NCBI GenBank assembly: GCA_036426205.1
Contig: CM071574.1
Span: 16,086,698 to 16,150,697, forward strand
Direction of reading: 5' to 3'
Origin: Ascaphus truei
Taxonomy: Eukaryota; Chordata; Amphibia; Anura; Ascaphidae
Length of the DNA stretch: 64,000 nt
In this document: piece by piece, positions 1 through 10,100 of the stretch
How positions within the stretch are numbered: position 1 is the first letter of the stretch
Layout: each line of letters opens with the position of its first letter
Notes under the pieces: generated by a model
Seen by the model: only the letters and a program-made list of their open reading frames with translations
Told to the model about the DNA's origin: nothing
The model's database searches: none
Translations under genes and position numbers: made by a program

Positions 1-287
1 ATCCAGTTTGGGCAGCAGGCTCCGGATACTTATATGGGCGACAGATGGACATTTTTGGAATTTGAAGGGGGTATTCCCAGGGTTATGGGACAGAGTCGAA
101 TGGAGAGGCCCTGGGTTAATTTCAATATCACCTGCTAAAGAGAATAATAGTAAGAGTAGAAATTTGAGTAGTTTGCCAGTTGTAAATTTGTGATGTCAGT
201 GATTCGTCACTTGCCATTGCAAACAATCAGGAACGTGATCTCATCACAATGTTAAAAAATGTGTCTACAATTTGTTTTTTTTCTTAG

Positions 288-403
288 ATTACTGAAATGA
301 CCAAAGAATCAATGCCCTCCCCTAAAGAAAGTGTTTACCCTGCATTAATGAACTGCACAACATCAGTCGATGTAATTTTACCTCAGATTACATCTAATAT
401 GTG
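288..403 (+). CDS. RIF1: RIF1 exon, fourth from last
   Basis: The acceptor is a T-run ending ttcttag and the donor is gtaagt after ATGTG. It reads ITEMTKESMPSPKESVYPAL, then a segment ending ILPQITSNM plus two bases of a Trp codon completed by the next exon (phase 2). The PSPKESVYP and ILPQITSNMW blocks are strongly conserved in vertebrate RIF1. Confidence 0.93.
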
Positions 404-2908
404 GTAAGTAGATGTAAAGTTCTGCATTCTTCCATCGTTAAAGCAAATCCTGGTTGCGATGTGAGCTTTCAACATGCTTTGTATCCTGAAGAGAAACAAG
501 TAATTGGGCACTTTCTGCACCTCCAGACTAAGTGATCAGTAGCATTCAATGTCATTGAGTAATGGTATAGTTGCATCATGGCAAAATGCTTCCTTTTTGA
601 AGTAACTTTATTTTTTTGTTTTAGGGCCAGGGGACTGGGACAACTAATACGTGCCAAGAATATTAAAAGTGTCGGCGACCTTAGTACACTCTCACCCTCT
701 GAGATAAAGACACTGCCTATCCGTTCTCCAAAAGTCTCTACAGTGAAAAAGGCTCTGAGAGTTTATCACGAGCAACAGGTGACTTGTTCTTGCTGCTCTC
801 TTAACAGCAAAAGGACAGGGGTGTGCGCAACGCTACATCCAATTGACAAAACATATATGGTATAAAGTTAAATACTTCAATAATAATATTTTCTTGGTTA
901 TTTAGTTAGACCCTTTTGGCCAAAGTGTCATAAGCCTTTATACCAACGTCAAGGCATAACCAAATTTGCAGGTCCTAACACTACACTGTGAACCATTTAT
1001 TTTACCTCCTGTATGAGGGGAAGCAACCAAAAAGGGTCCAGTCCATACTGCAAGAATGGGAGATCCTTCCAAGTTAAAAAGGTTAGGGGCCACCTACCTC
1101 CAAACAACTGTTGCCAGTTAGAAATTGAATTAACACACACTTTCCCAGTAAGCTCAAACACCAACTTGGGAGGTTCTCATTTTGCTGTAGATGAGGTAAA
1201 CTGGAAGGTTCACGGTGTAGTGTTAGGACCTGCAATGTATTTAACTTTATACTTATTACCATATATGTTTTGTCAATTGGATGTAGCATTCTGCCCCCCT
1301 GTCTTTTTTGTTGTATAAGTTTGCCACGCTCAGTAGCTCTCCTTTTGGTATGTTTGTATATGTTTGAGCTTACTGGGAAAGTGTGTTAATGTACTCTTAA
1401 CAGGTCACGCATTAACAGTCTAATTTAGCATTCTAGCAAAGTCAAATTTAAGCAAATATTAACTTAATATGTGAGTTATCATCATAACCTGTATTCAGTG
1501 CAATCCAAGACTATTCTCTTTTTTTTTTTTTAACTTTTGATCTAGTGTTGCAGCAGGGGGGGTCTCCGGAGCTGAACTGCAGTAACTTCAGCTCTGGGAA
1601 CCTCCTGCTTCCGGACACAACAACGTAAGTGAAGGTAGCTGCTCCGGCTCAGCACGCAAGGCTTTAAAGTTTAAAGCTCCCGCATCACATGGGCCAATAG
1701 GAAGCCGCACAGATGACGTCCTGTTGGCCCTCCTGACGTAAAAACGTTCAACAGCGGGCATATTGTGAACCCTGGCAGCTGTGCAGAGCTGCTACCAGCA
1801 CCTAATTTTTAAATGATTATTTGCGAAAGCAGGGGGTCCCTGCAGCTGAAATTAATTTGGTTCAGCTATGAAGACCCCCTTCAATGCTATAAATAAAAAA
1901 TATATACACCAGCTTGGATTGCCTCTTTAATTCTTGCCCCCCAGTTAATCAACTTAATGCCAGCCGTTTGCCCTGGTAGTTACCAGTTTTTCTTTACTAA
2001 AACCTAAACTGTCAAAAAATTTCCTCACACTACAGATGAAGGCTAAAGGATTTGATGAATTTGCCGCGCTCGCTGAGACGGAAAAATCATTGAACGGCCT
2101 GGATGAGAAACACTCTCCTATTGATGAGGAGAAACTTGAAACAGGTAACCACTGTCATGTATAGTTTTGGTTTAAACTGCAAAGTTTACCAAACGTTAAT
2201 CTTGCAAGAAATCAGGCATTTCTTAATGCCTGGCCCTTCCTCTAGTTCAGGGGTGCGCAAACTTATTTCCCCCCTGTGCCCCCTCCCTTGTCTCTGGCGT
2301 ACGTCGCTGAAGACGAGGGAAGTTGAAGAGGCCTCGCACGATCCCCCAGCACATTTTCAATGCCTTGGGGAAGAGCTCAAGGCCTCTGGAACGGCTGCCC
2401 TCTCCTCCCCCCAGAAAATCTTGCATCCCCCAGTTTGTGCATCCCTGCACTAGTTGGCCAGCTGCTGCCAAAATACAATACCCAGAAAGAGTGAACGCTG
2501 AATTTAAAGGTGTCCCCTTTTTATAGGATACGATGGGATGGTATATATTGCAATCGCCACTTGTTATGGGGGATTTTGACATGTTGGTATATTTCCTTGT
2601 CTGATACTGACAATGTGCTGGCATCATATTGTGTAATTAAATAACTCCTGTATCTTTGAATGCTTTCAGATTTGATGGAGCAGTCTACCTCCGCTATGGA
2701 CACCCCACCCTCTCCGGACACCCCACCCACTACGGACCTGTTAACCCAGATCACTGCACTTTCTAGCCAGTTGTCTTCAGAGGACCTTAGCACGTTTTCT
2801 GGCAGCCATCTTTTTGAAATACACGAGAAACTTAGTGGGATGTCAAACTGTGTCATAAGACATCTGCAGTCACGGTGGCGGTCCCCACCTCACGAGAGCT
2901 CTGTCTAA
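288..2908 (+). CDS. RIF1: RIF1, C-terminal four exons (partial gene)
   Basis: RIF1 is a nuclear protein that controls replication timing through PP1 recruitment and steers double-strand break repair with 53BP1. The window holds only the extreme C-terminus: exons 288-403, 625-778, 2036-2144 and 2670-2908 join without a frame break into 205 codons and a TAA stop. The assignment rests on the conserved run around ARGLGQLIRAKNIKSVGDL, then IKTLPIRSPKVS, and the closing LQSRWRSP..ESSV, which match the vertebrate RIF1 C-terminal domain as I know it. That domain is associated with DNA binding and multimerisation. The large exon with the central disordered region lies off the left edge. Its right-hand neighbour, convergent, is NEB, the same pair as in human. 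Nothing looks broken. Confidence 0.93.
625..778 (+). CDS. RIF1: RIF1 exon, third from last
   Basis: The acceptor is gttttag and the donor follows GAGCAACAG. The first G completes the Trp codon, then comes ARGLGQLIRAKNIKSVGDL, a short serine/threonine stretch, IKTLPIRSPKVS and KKALRVYHEQQ. This helical piece, with its 'LGQLI..NI..GDL' pattern, is the most conserved part of the C-terminal domain. The open frame runs on to 865 only because the intron start happens to be open. Confidence 0.95.
779..2035 (+). other. RIF1 intron with two repeat insertions
   Basis: At about 800-880 and 1238-1308 an imperfect inverted pair shares the block around ATCCAATTGACAAAACATAT. A second nested pair is 968-996 and 1206-1234 (GCAGGTCCTAACACTACAC and its complement), so this part is a degraded foldback element. 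The separate element at about 1498-1930 is listed on its own. Confidence 0.5.
1498..1930. mobile_element. Non-autonomous DNA transposon with GCAATCCAAG termini
   Basis: The left end reads GTGCAATCCAAG and the right end is its near-complement CTTGGATTGC followed by CTCTTTAA. Inner inverted repeats carry AGCAGGGGGTCTCC / AAGACCCCC. A related copy with the same layout lies at about 50358-50766. No coding capacity is present. Confidence 0.55.
2036..2144 (+). CDS. RIF1: RIF1 exon, second from last
   Basis: The acceptor is cactacag and the donor is gtaacc. It codes MKAKGFDEFAALAETEKSL, then an acidic stretch ending DEEKLET, with one base carried to the next exon. The position, phase (0 in, 1 out) and acidic composition fit the variable linker between the two conserved C-terminal blocks of RIF1. 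Sequence conservation is weaker here than in the flanking exons. Confidence 0.85.
2248..2447. mobile_element. hAT-like MITE with 8-bp target duplication
   Basis: The ends are CAGGGGTGCGCAAACT and AGTTTGTGCATCCCTG, which are inverted repeats of the hAT CAGGGGT type. The flanks are CTCTAGTT (2240-2247) and CACTAGTT (2448-2455), an 8-bp duplication with one change. It lies in the last RIF1 intron and has no open frame of its own. Confidence 0.75.
2670..2908 (+). CDS. RIF1: RIF1 terminal coding exon
   Basis: The acceptor is tgctttcag; the frame closes at TAA 2906-2908. It begins DLMEQSTSAMD, passes a Pro/Thr-rich stretch (TPPSPDTPPTTD), and ends with an amphipathic segment (LLTQITALSSQLSSEDL, then LFEIHEKLSGM) and the C-terminal LQSRWRSPPHESSV. 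The Pro/Thr insert seems to be a lineage feature; the ends match RIF1 well. Confidence 0.93.
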
Positions 2909-4092
2909 TACCAGTGTAGAAGACTGGTTTAAGAATTTCTTTTAAGAGTGATTCATGAGTCAGGGCACTTTTTTTACTAGGAGTACATTTTTACAAGAGA
3001 ATTTATATTAAAAAAATAAATTGATCCGGCAGATTTTTTTTTTTTTTTTTTAATCCATCATGTGTTCTACCTGACTTAATTCTGCGGCTTCTAAATTCTA
3101 GTTTCCTTGCTGCTACGTTATTACAAGGCTTGAAGTATTCGGTTGAAATTGAATATTGACAAATGGCGTATCTATTTGGGGTGGTTTACATCTCATCACT
3201 GCTGTGAATGGTAAAACTAAGGCTGGATAACATGTTCCCGCGACTTAAGCTGTTTCATACGGTAGTCCTTGTAATATAATGATCCCTCGTACGGCAGGAC
3301 TCGCTGAGCAGCTTCTTGGTCTAATTTGCAAAACCATTTAATGTTGCATTTGTAGTTTATTGCAACGCTAGGAATAACTATATTTACAATGGGCTACAGC
3401 TTGCTGAGCGAAGACACCAAAAACCTCATCTGCCAACAATTGGTTGCTGCTGTCCTGTATTCTTTGTCAGCCTAATCGTACTAAACAATAGGGGACCCCT
3501 GCCACAGAGAGGGTTTTTTTTGTTTTTTTTATTGTTAATCTGGAATTGGCAAATTATTGGAAGGCTCTGTTATGTTCTCAAGTAGAGGTGCTTAGGAGAG
3601 CTTGAATGGTCACTAATTTGACAATGCAGTATATTAATTCTGGGTTAAGGAGTAAAACATTTCCTCCTGAACAGGAAATACTTAAATTTGAGTCAGATTC
3701 ATCATGTGGAGGCGAGGGTTAAGTCACCTGATCTGGTGCTAACTTCTGTTGAAGTCACTGGCTCATGTGCACTAACCCCTAGCAGCGCTTGATGCATATG
3801 CCCCATACTTGGGTGTTTTTAGAAGCTTTGTTTACTATCTATTTTCACTTGCTTCTTTGCTTTATATCAAGCTCATTTTTCAACAGACATTGTGCTTTAC
3901 CAGTGTTCTAGTTTTGCAGATGTTCACAGTATCGTGTATATTATGTATATAGTTTTGACTACAGGTAAGAAAGTTACTGGATTATATAGTTGGTAATCCA
4001 CGTTGTACATATAATTTAACAATCTGTATGCACAGAGCTTCTTAATGTCATTTGCTGCAAATGTTTTTTAGAATTATTATATGTAAAATAAA
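2909..4092 (+). other. RIF1: Probable RIF1 3' untranslated region
   Basis: AT-rich, non-coding sequence follows the stop. AATAAA hexamers on the plus strand occur at 3015-3020 and 4087-4092. Either could end the transcript; the second gives a UTR of about 1.2 kb. The true end is not visible from sequence alone. Confidence 0.45.
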
Positions 4093-6956
4093 ACTATTAA
4101 AGTGTTTTCCTTTTCCTGTTGGCAACAATAACCACCTATGTAAAAGTGGTAGATGTTCATTTGTATCTGTTTTCTATTCTAAACATATGAAATTTAGCAT
4201 AACGATTTATTTGTATGATTTCTTTACACTTATGCACATGGTTAATTACTGTTTTTGAATGATTAGCATGTTGCACATGCCAGTCTGGGATATTTGGGTT
4301 CAACTTCTAAATGTCCTGGTCCCTTTCCTTGTGCTCTGGAATACAGCCAGACCATGTTTTTGCCACACCCAACCAAAACATCTTATTGGATATTTTCATT
4401 TACTAAATTGTTGGCTATTTTGATGTCTTTCTCTGTAGAATTTTTGTTCTGATTTTTGCAGACCAAAATATTCTTCAGCCATTGGATATTGAGCCGTCAA
4501 TATGTTTCTCATCCAACAGAGCATGAAATAGGACTGTGCTTTCAGGATAGTGGTTCATCATCAAGTTTGCAAACAAACTGCTATACTTATTTATATTGGC
4601 TGAAAGCAGTGGTTATCAAAACAGTGCGCCAGACAATTTTTATGATGAATTTAAATGTGCTGGTTTTTTACACAAGTAAATTCACGTGGGTTTCAAGCTT
4701 TAAGAACACAAACTGGTGTGATTGTATTGAAAGTGTGTTATCCTGAAGAATGCCCTCGTTCAAGTCTGGAGGTTTTTTTTTTAAATATAAATAGAATTCT
4801 CCGTATGGGCTTGTTTCATGTTATATTTTTACAATTGATCTAAAACTACTGAAAATTGGCCCTTTTTATTGTGGTTTCTTTACTGGTGGTAATAAAGAAA
4901 AAATAAAAGTGGCGCTAGTCCTATTAATGAGGTGCAATAAATAAAGTCCCGCAGCTGGTGTCCCAGGAGGTAATTCAAACTCCTCATTATATAAGATTGG
5001 TAGAAAATAAAGTTGTCCTCCAGCACGTGGTCTTATTGCTCTTTTCTTCCTTATGTAGAAAAAAAGACAACAACAAAAAACACCACACACAAGTGGTATA
5101 ATAGGCGTCGACAATCAGTATCTTAATCTATAGAGAAGTAGAGAACTTGACACTTGCCTGTGTATTTGTTCCCGTAGTCTTCTGCTGTTACCTTAAAAAG
5201 TGGAGAGAGGCATAGCATAATACTGTTTATTACAAAAATAAGGGAGGTGAGATAAAAATACACTTACAAGCGACCAACCACATGGATTGTGGAGGTTTCT
5301 ATTGCTGCAAGTGTCCTTTAAAAACTTCCTTGCTGGAGCTGCTTTTCAGTCACTTTTTCTCAACTCCTGACTTGTCTGTCTGGGTCCACGGGGATGGGAA
5401 TTCGTGCACAGTCTGTTGTGCCTCCCGTGTGCCAGACCTCCCTGCTGTTTGTAGGTGTTGGTTAGCTGATCCACAGACTCCACAGGTATGGTGGCTCCAA
5501 AAGACCAAAAAGGGGATGTCATCGGAGAGGCACAACAGACTGTGCACGAATCTGAGAAAGCCTCCCATCCCCGTGGACCCAGACAGACAAGTCAGGAGTT
5601 GAGAAAAAGTGTGACTGAAACAGCAGCTCCAGCAAGGAAGTTTTAAAGGACACTTGCAGCAATAGAAACCTCCACAATCCATGTGGTTGGTCGCTTGTAA
5701 GTGTATTTTTATCTCACCTCCCTTATTTTTGTAATAAACAGTATTATGCTATGCCTCTCTCCACTTTTTAAGGTAACAGCAGAAGACTACGGGAACAAAT
5801 ACACAGGCAAGTGTCAAGTTCTCTATTTCTCTATAGATTAAGATACTGATTGTCGACGCCTATTATACCACTTGTGTGTGGTGTTTTTTGTTGTTGTCTT
5901 TTTTTCTACATAAGGAAGAAAAGAGCAATAAGACCACGCGCTGGAGGACAACTTTATTTTCTTAATGGTGGTAATGACTAGGCCAAAAAATTCATAGCCC
6001 AAAACTGAATTTCCTCAACTCCTGTTCGTACCCTGGAAATCTAGTCTTAAATATGTGGTCAATGTTTTGCACAGACTGTAAAGCGGTTTGGCTTTTTTTT
6101 TTTTTTTTTTGCACATGTGCTTGCTCATTTTAATATGGCATATAAAGTTAAGTGTTTGAACCAATTCTAAAAATAAACTGCGTGCAGTCGCACTTACTGC
6201 TGGAGTGGTAAATCTCTCAGTATGTGAGCAATGATGGTAAGGGACGTTTTTAATACTTATGATTCTGTACACTTTAGGACCCATTAGAATGGGTTTAAAT
6301 TGGTCAGTAACAAACACAACCCATTTTAATATAAGCAGGCACATTTGTTGAAATACTGGGTCCGTTGACACAAATACTGCAGAAACAACAGCTTTATTAG
6401 TCACTAATTTACAGGGAATAGCAGCTGTTGACCCATGAACAAAACCACATGCATTCAGCGTTCAGCAAGCCGAGGAGGGAGAGGCTTTTTCATTTTGGTG
6501 ACGTAAGGTGCTTGCTTGGAACAGAATTTAATATGGGGAGTTTTATAACACAAAAACGTTAGGTGTCTTTATAGGAAACAAGGCAAACAAAAAAAATAGC
6601 AGATTGTCCATTTGGTATATTTTCTATTGTGAGCCACGACGGAAGTTTAGGGTTAGTCAATGTGATCATTTCATTCAACACAATGTTGACAATACCATGA
6701 GTTGTTTGTGGTTTACTTTCATGGAGAGAGAAATCTCGTTTTAGGGACCAATCAGTTTGGAGCACAAAGCCTTTTAGTCCAATCATGATGCTTTGAAAAT
6801 GTTATTGAAGATGTTAAAATGTATTTTTTATTGAATCAGACAAGGCAAGTTAACAGAAAAAACAAATGGGCTACTATCGCACTTCTAGTCATGTTGTATA
6901 GATGTAGTGCCATATTTGTTTACTTCTGTAGCATGCGTTGTTTGTTATGTGGTTAC
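4093..6956. other. RIF1-NEB intergenic interval
   Basis: This is tail-to-tail intergenic sequence. Apart from the foldback element and a T-run at about 6093-6110, I see no gene, RNA or conserved element. The right end must include the NEB 3' UTR: a minus-strand AATAAA (plus-strand TTTATT, about 6828-6833) lies roughly 125 bp downstream of the NEB stop. Confidence 0.5.
4894..5965. mobile_element. Long foldback (inverted-repeat) element
   Basis: Arms of roughly 420 bp (about 5003-5424 and 5538-5962) are near-exact reverse complements around a loop of about 110 bp. Both arms translate to the same start, MDCGGFYCCKCPLK, on opposite strands, so those open frames are a by-product of symmetry. The 10-bp TGGTGGTAAT occurs directly outside each end (4884-4893 and 5966-5975) and looks like a target-site duplication. 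The left side has about 105 bp extra. The family is not recognised. Confidence 0.7.
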
Positions 6957-7130
6957 TTAGATGGTTTCCACGTAGTTGGCTGGGAGCATGCCAGTCTTGC
7001 TAGTTCTCTGGACCGTCCCATACATCCAGCCTTCATCAATAGTTTGAACATTTACTATAGCATCACCATCTCTGAAAGAAACTTCATCATCATCCGCTGC
7101 CCGATAGTCATACATGGCTCTGAAGGTTTT
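6957..7130 (-). CDS. NEB: NEB terminal exon: SH3 domain and stop
   Basis: The acceptor (minus strand) is ctttgacag and the stop TAA is the complement of 6957-6959. It codes 57 residues forming nearly all of the SH3 domain: the ALYDY-type [15 protein letters not shown], the DGDAIVNVQ strand, the conserved Trp in DEGWMYGTV, and the PANYVE signature before the C-terminal TI. In nebulin this domain binds proline-rich Z-disc partners such as titin, myopalladin and N-WASP. Confidence 0.97.
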   Translation of the reverse strand, partial: KTFRAMYDYRAADDDEVSFRDGDAIVNVQTIDEGWMYGTVQRTSKTGMLPANYVETI

Positions 7131-10100
7131 CTGTCAAAGAAAAGGAACACAATGTTACATGTTTGTGCTAAATAAAAGTAATCTAGAATTGAGACCTTAT
7201 TTTATTTAGCAAGATAGTGAATCCTGTTGCCTTCCAATGTTTGTTTTGGTGTTAATACAAGCAACATTGTATGCATGTTGAATGGAAAAACTTGTCTATA
7301 AAATGCATTTGAACCCATACTATGAAGGGTAATAGGATTATCAATCAGTATTATTTGAACTCCTTTTTTGGTACAGTTGAATAGGTTTTCCCCATGTATC
7401 CGGTACACTCCAGATACCCATATAGTATTATATTTGATTCTATTTCTCCAAGTCGCTTACTCCAGTTGTAGAAGGATGAGATGGGACAGATGATGCTGTT
7501 GTTTGCTGAGTGGCTACAGAAGAAGACCTTTGTTGGGGCAGCTCAGTTGTTTTTGCCTGTTTGTAACCTGCAAGGTAAAATTAAGATTGCATGAGATAAA
7601 AGAAGTACTGTGCATGTTTCACTTGCTGTCATTCACTCTGCCATAATTAGTACAAATCTCTCCATTCTACTGTCTATAGTTATGGTGTACAATTAATGCG
7701 TACTCACCCTGGTAAAACAGTACTTGTCCACTTTCCTTGTGGCCTAAGTATTGTGGAACAATAATAAGTATTGTGGAACATGCCTGTGTAATAAGTTACA
7801 TAATATGTAGATGTTTTAGCACTTTTACTGGTTACCTGTTACTGTGGTGGTGGTAGTGGTGGCGAAGGTGGTTCCATTGGTATAATAGGAATGATGTTGA
7901 TCAGCCACTTCCGAGGGGTCCGATTTTTCGTCTCCAGCACTCAGACTTAAAGCACTAGCAGACCGAGACTGTTCGCGGCTGCGGCGGGCTTGTACTGCAA
8001 GGAATGAGCGTTTATTACCATCAGTACATAACAGAACGAAAGATCAGGCTGCCAAATAGTGAACATTACAATATAACCGTGGCAATTAACACACCAGAAC
8101 GCATGTGCAGGCTTCTTGATTGAATGTTGTCTTCTGCTGGGTCGTAGTCGAAGACAGAGCCAGGATTGGTACGCCACACTCTGAGATCTATATGAGAAAA
8201 TCAACATTTTATAATCAATATTCTGTGTTGACCCTTTCACTGCCAGAGAGGCCTGTAACACGTTGCAAGACATTGACACCTTCTCTGGCAGCTAAATGGT
8301 TAATGATCCATCATAATTATCCGCATGCCATAGGGGTTACTGCCTGACTTCGTCAGAAGAATAATCCATTTGTGCCCAATAATTGAGCATAAAATTAGAC
8401 TGACAAGTTAATCTTGACAATTCTGTTTCTCACTTGTAATTAGAGATGGGAAAAACTGTCAATCTGTTTAGTAGAATTCCCTGAGCTTTCCATTCAAAAT
8501 CCATTTTGTGGTGTAAAATTAGTTGGCGCATTGTTCCAGTTTCAAACTGTGCAAATTAATCAAAAAACGGTCATTGGATTGCTGGTGGATTTTACCAATC
8601 TGCGGATTCCACAATCTGCTGGTGGATTTTAAGAATCCTATTCGCGGATTCTTTAATATGGTAGCAGATTGCTGAATCTGCAGATTGGATTGTCGAGGTT
8701 TAAAAAAAAAAAACTGGAAAGGCAAAATCGCCCTTTTTATGAGATTGATACGCGAACCAAAGGAAGCAGCCGTCTACGTGTAACTAAAATATAGTCCATT
8801 TTTAGATTTAGATTTTTTACAAATTGGTTGCATTTAGGATGAAAAGGGGGAAAATCACCTGCTGTAGAAATGTATGCTTATTAAATGCAATTTTGGGATT
8901 GTTCACTATTCTGAACTCAATAAGAAGGCAAAAAGATTGATGCAGCAGCCACTCCTGTGATGTACTGAGACTCACCAGCAAGAATGAATATAACCTTTAT
9001 TTAAACTACATAAAAACGGATACTAAACACAGACAAAAATAGAAATCCTCCCACGCGTTTCGAGCAAGACTGCTTTCTCAAGGAGAAAGAGCAGTCTTGC
9101 TGGAAACGCGTGGGTGGAAGATTTCTATTTTTTGTCTGTGTCTAGTATCCGTTTTTATGTAGTTTAAATAAAGGTTATATTCATTCTTGCTGGTGAGTCT
9201 CAGTACATCACAGGAGTGGCTGCTGCATCAATCTTTTTGCCTTGAATACTTTTGCACTCCGTTAACCCCATACATCTCCATCTAGGCTTTAACTCCGTTA
9301 TACTCCGGATTACATCATTATCGCAGGCTACATAGAGCCATATAGTGTGTATACCTTGAGCTAATCGGACGGTTTTTCATGCTTATTCTCAACTCAATGA
9401 CTGCATTTGGGTGCATGTAAATGGTCCCTAATGGAATCTGTATGCTATATACAGGTGCTACTATGTGTATGGGGGGGAGCTTGAGGACTGCAGTTGAGCA
9501 CCCCTGACTGAAACATGTTAAGTACAGTATGCAAGAAATGCTTTCATATGCTGACAATTCTCATTGATACAGTAAGTGTGGCTGCTTTTTTCTTTAATTA
9601 TTATTTTTTTTTTAAAAGAATTGCGTGAGTCTCCTATAAGTACCTGTAACATCTTGATCCTGTTCAGTTCTTTTTCGTTCAATTTCAACAACCTTCCTCT
9701 GAATCCCGCGGTAGGTAATGTCACTAAAGTCTATCATGTTCTTCTTCACACGTTCTGTGATTGGGTCAGTAACCACAGGAGTAAAGCTTCCCTTGTGCTT
9801 CTCAAAGTCTTCATGGTACTTCACCTGCAAACATACAAGCCGTGAAGTACACTTCCATAGTACAGCTCAGAAGAGCAGAGCCACCTTTTTTTCTTCTTAT
9901 ATTCTAACAACACTGGAATTAAAAATATTTTATCTAATTTCCATGTGTTCTAGAATGGGTTGCAGAAAAAATATTACAATTTATTACAGGCAGATTAAGA
10001 AAAAAAACGTCTAGCTGTTCAGGGCGTGAGTTTTCTGAAAGGGCAGAAATTTTAAGGGAACCAGGTAGTGTGTCAGGAGTTAAGGGGTCTGATCCCAGGG

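Noticed and set aside
8..193. Open frame at the left edge, possibly an upstream RIF1 exon
   Set aside because: I could not match its peptide to RIF1 and saw no convincing donor within it, so it is left uncalled.
5282..5682. Two open frames starting with the same MDCGGFYCC sequence on opposite strands
   Set aside because: They are mirror images created by the foldback arms, not duplicated genes.
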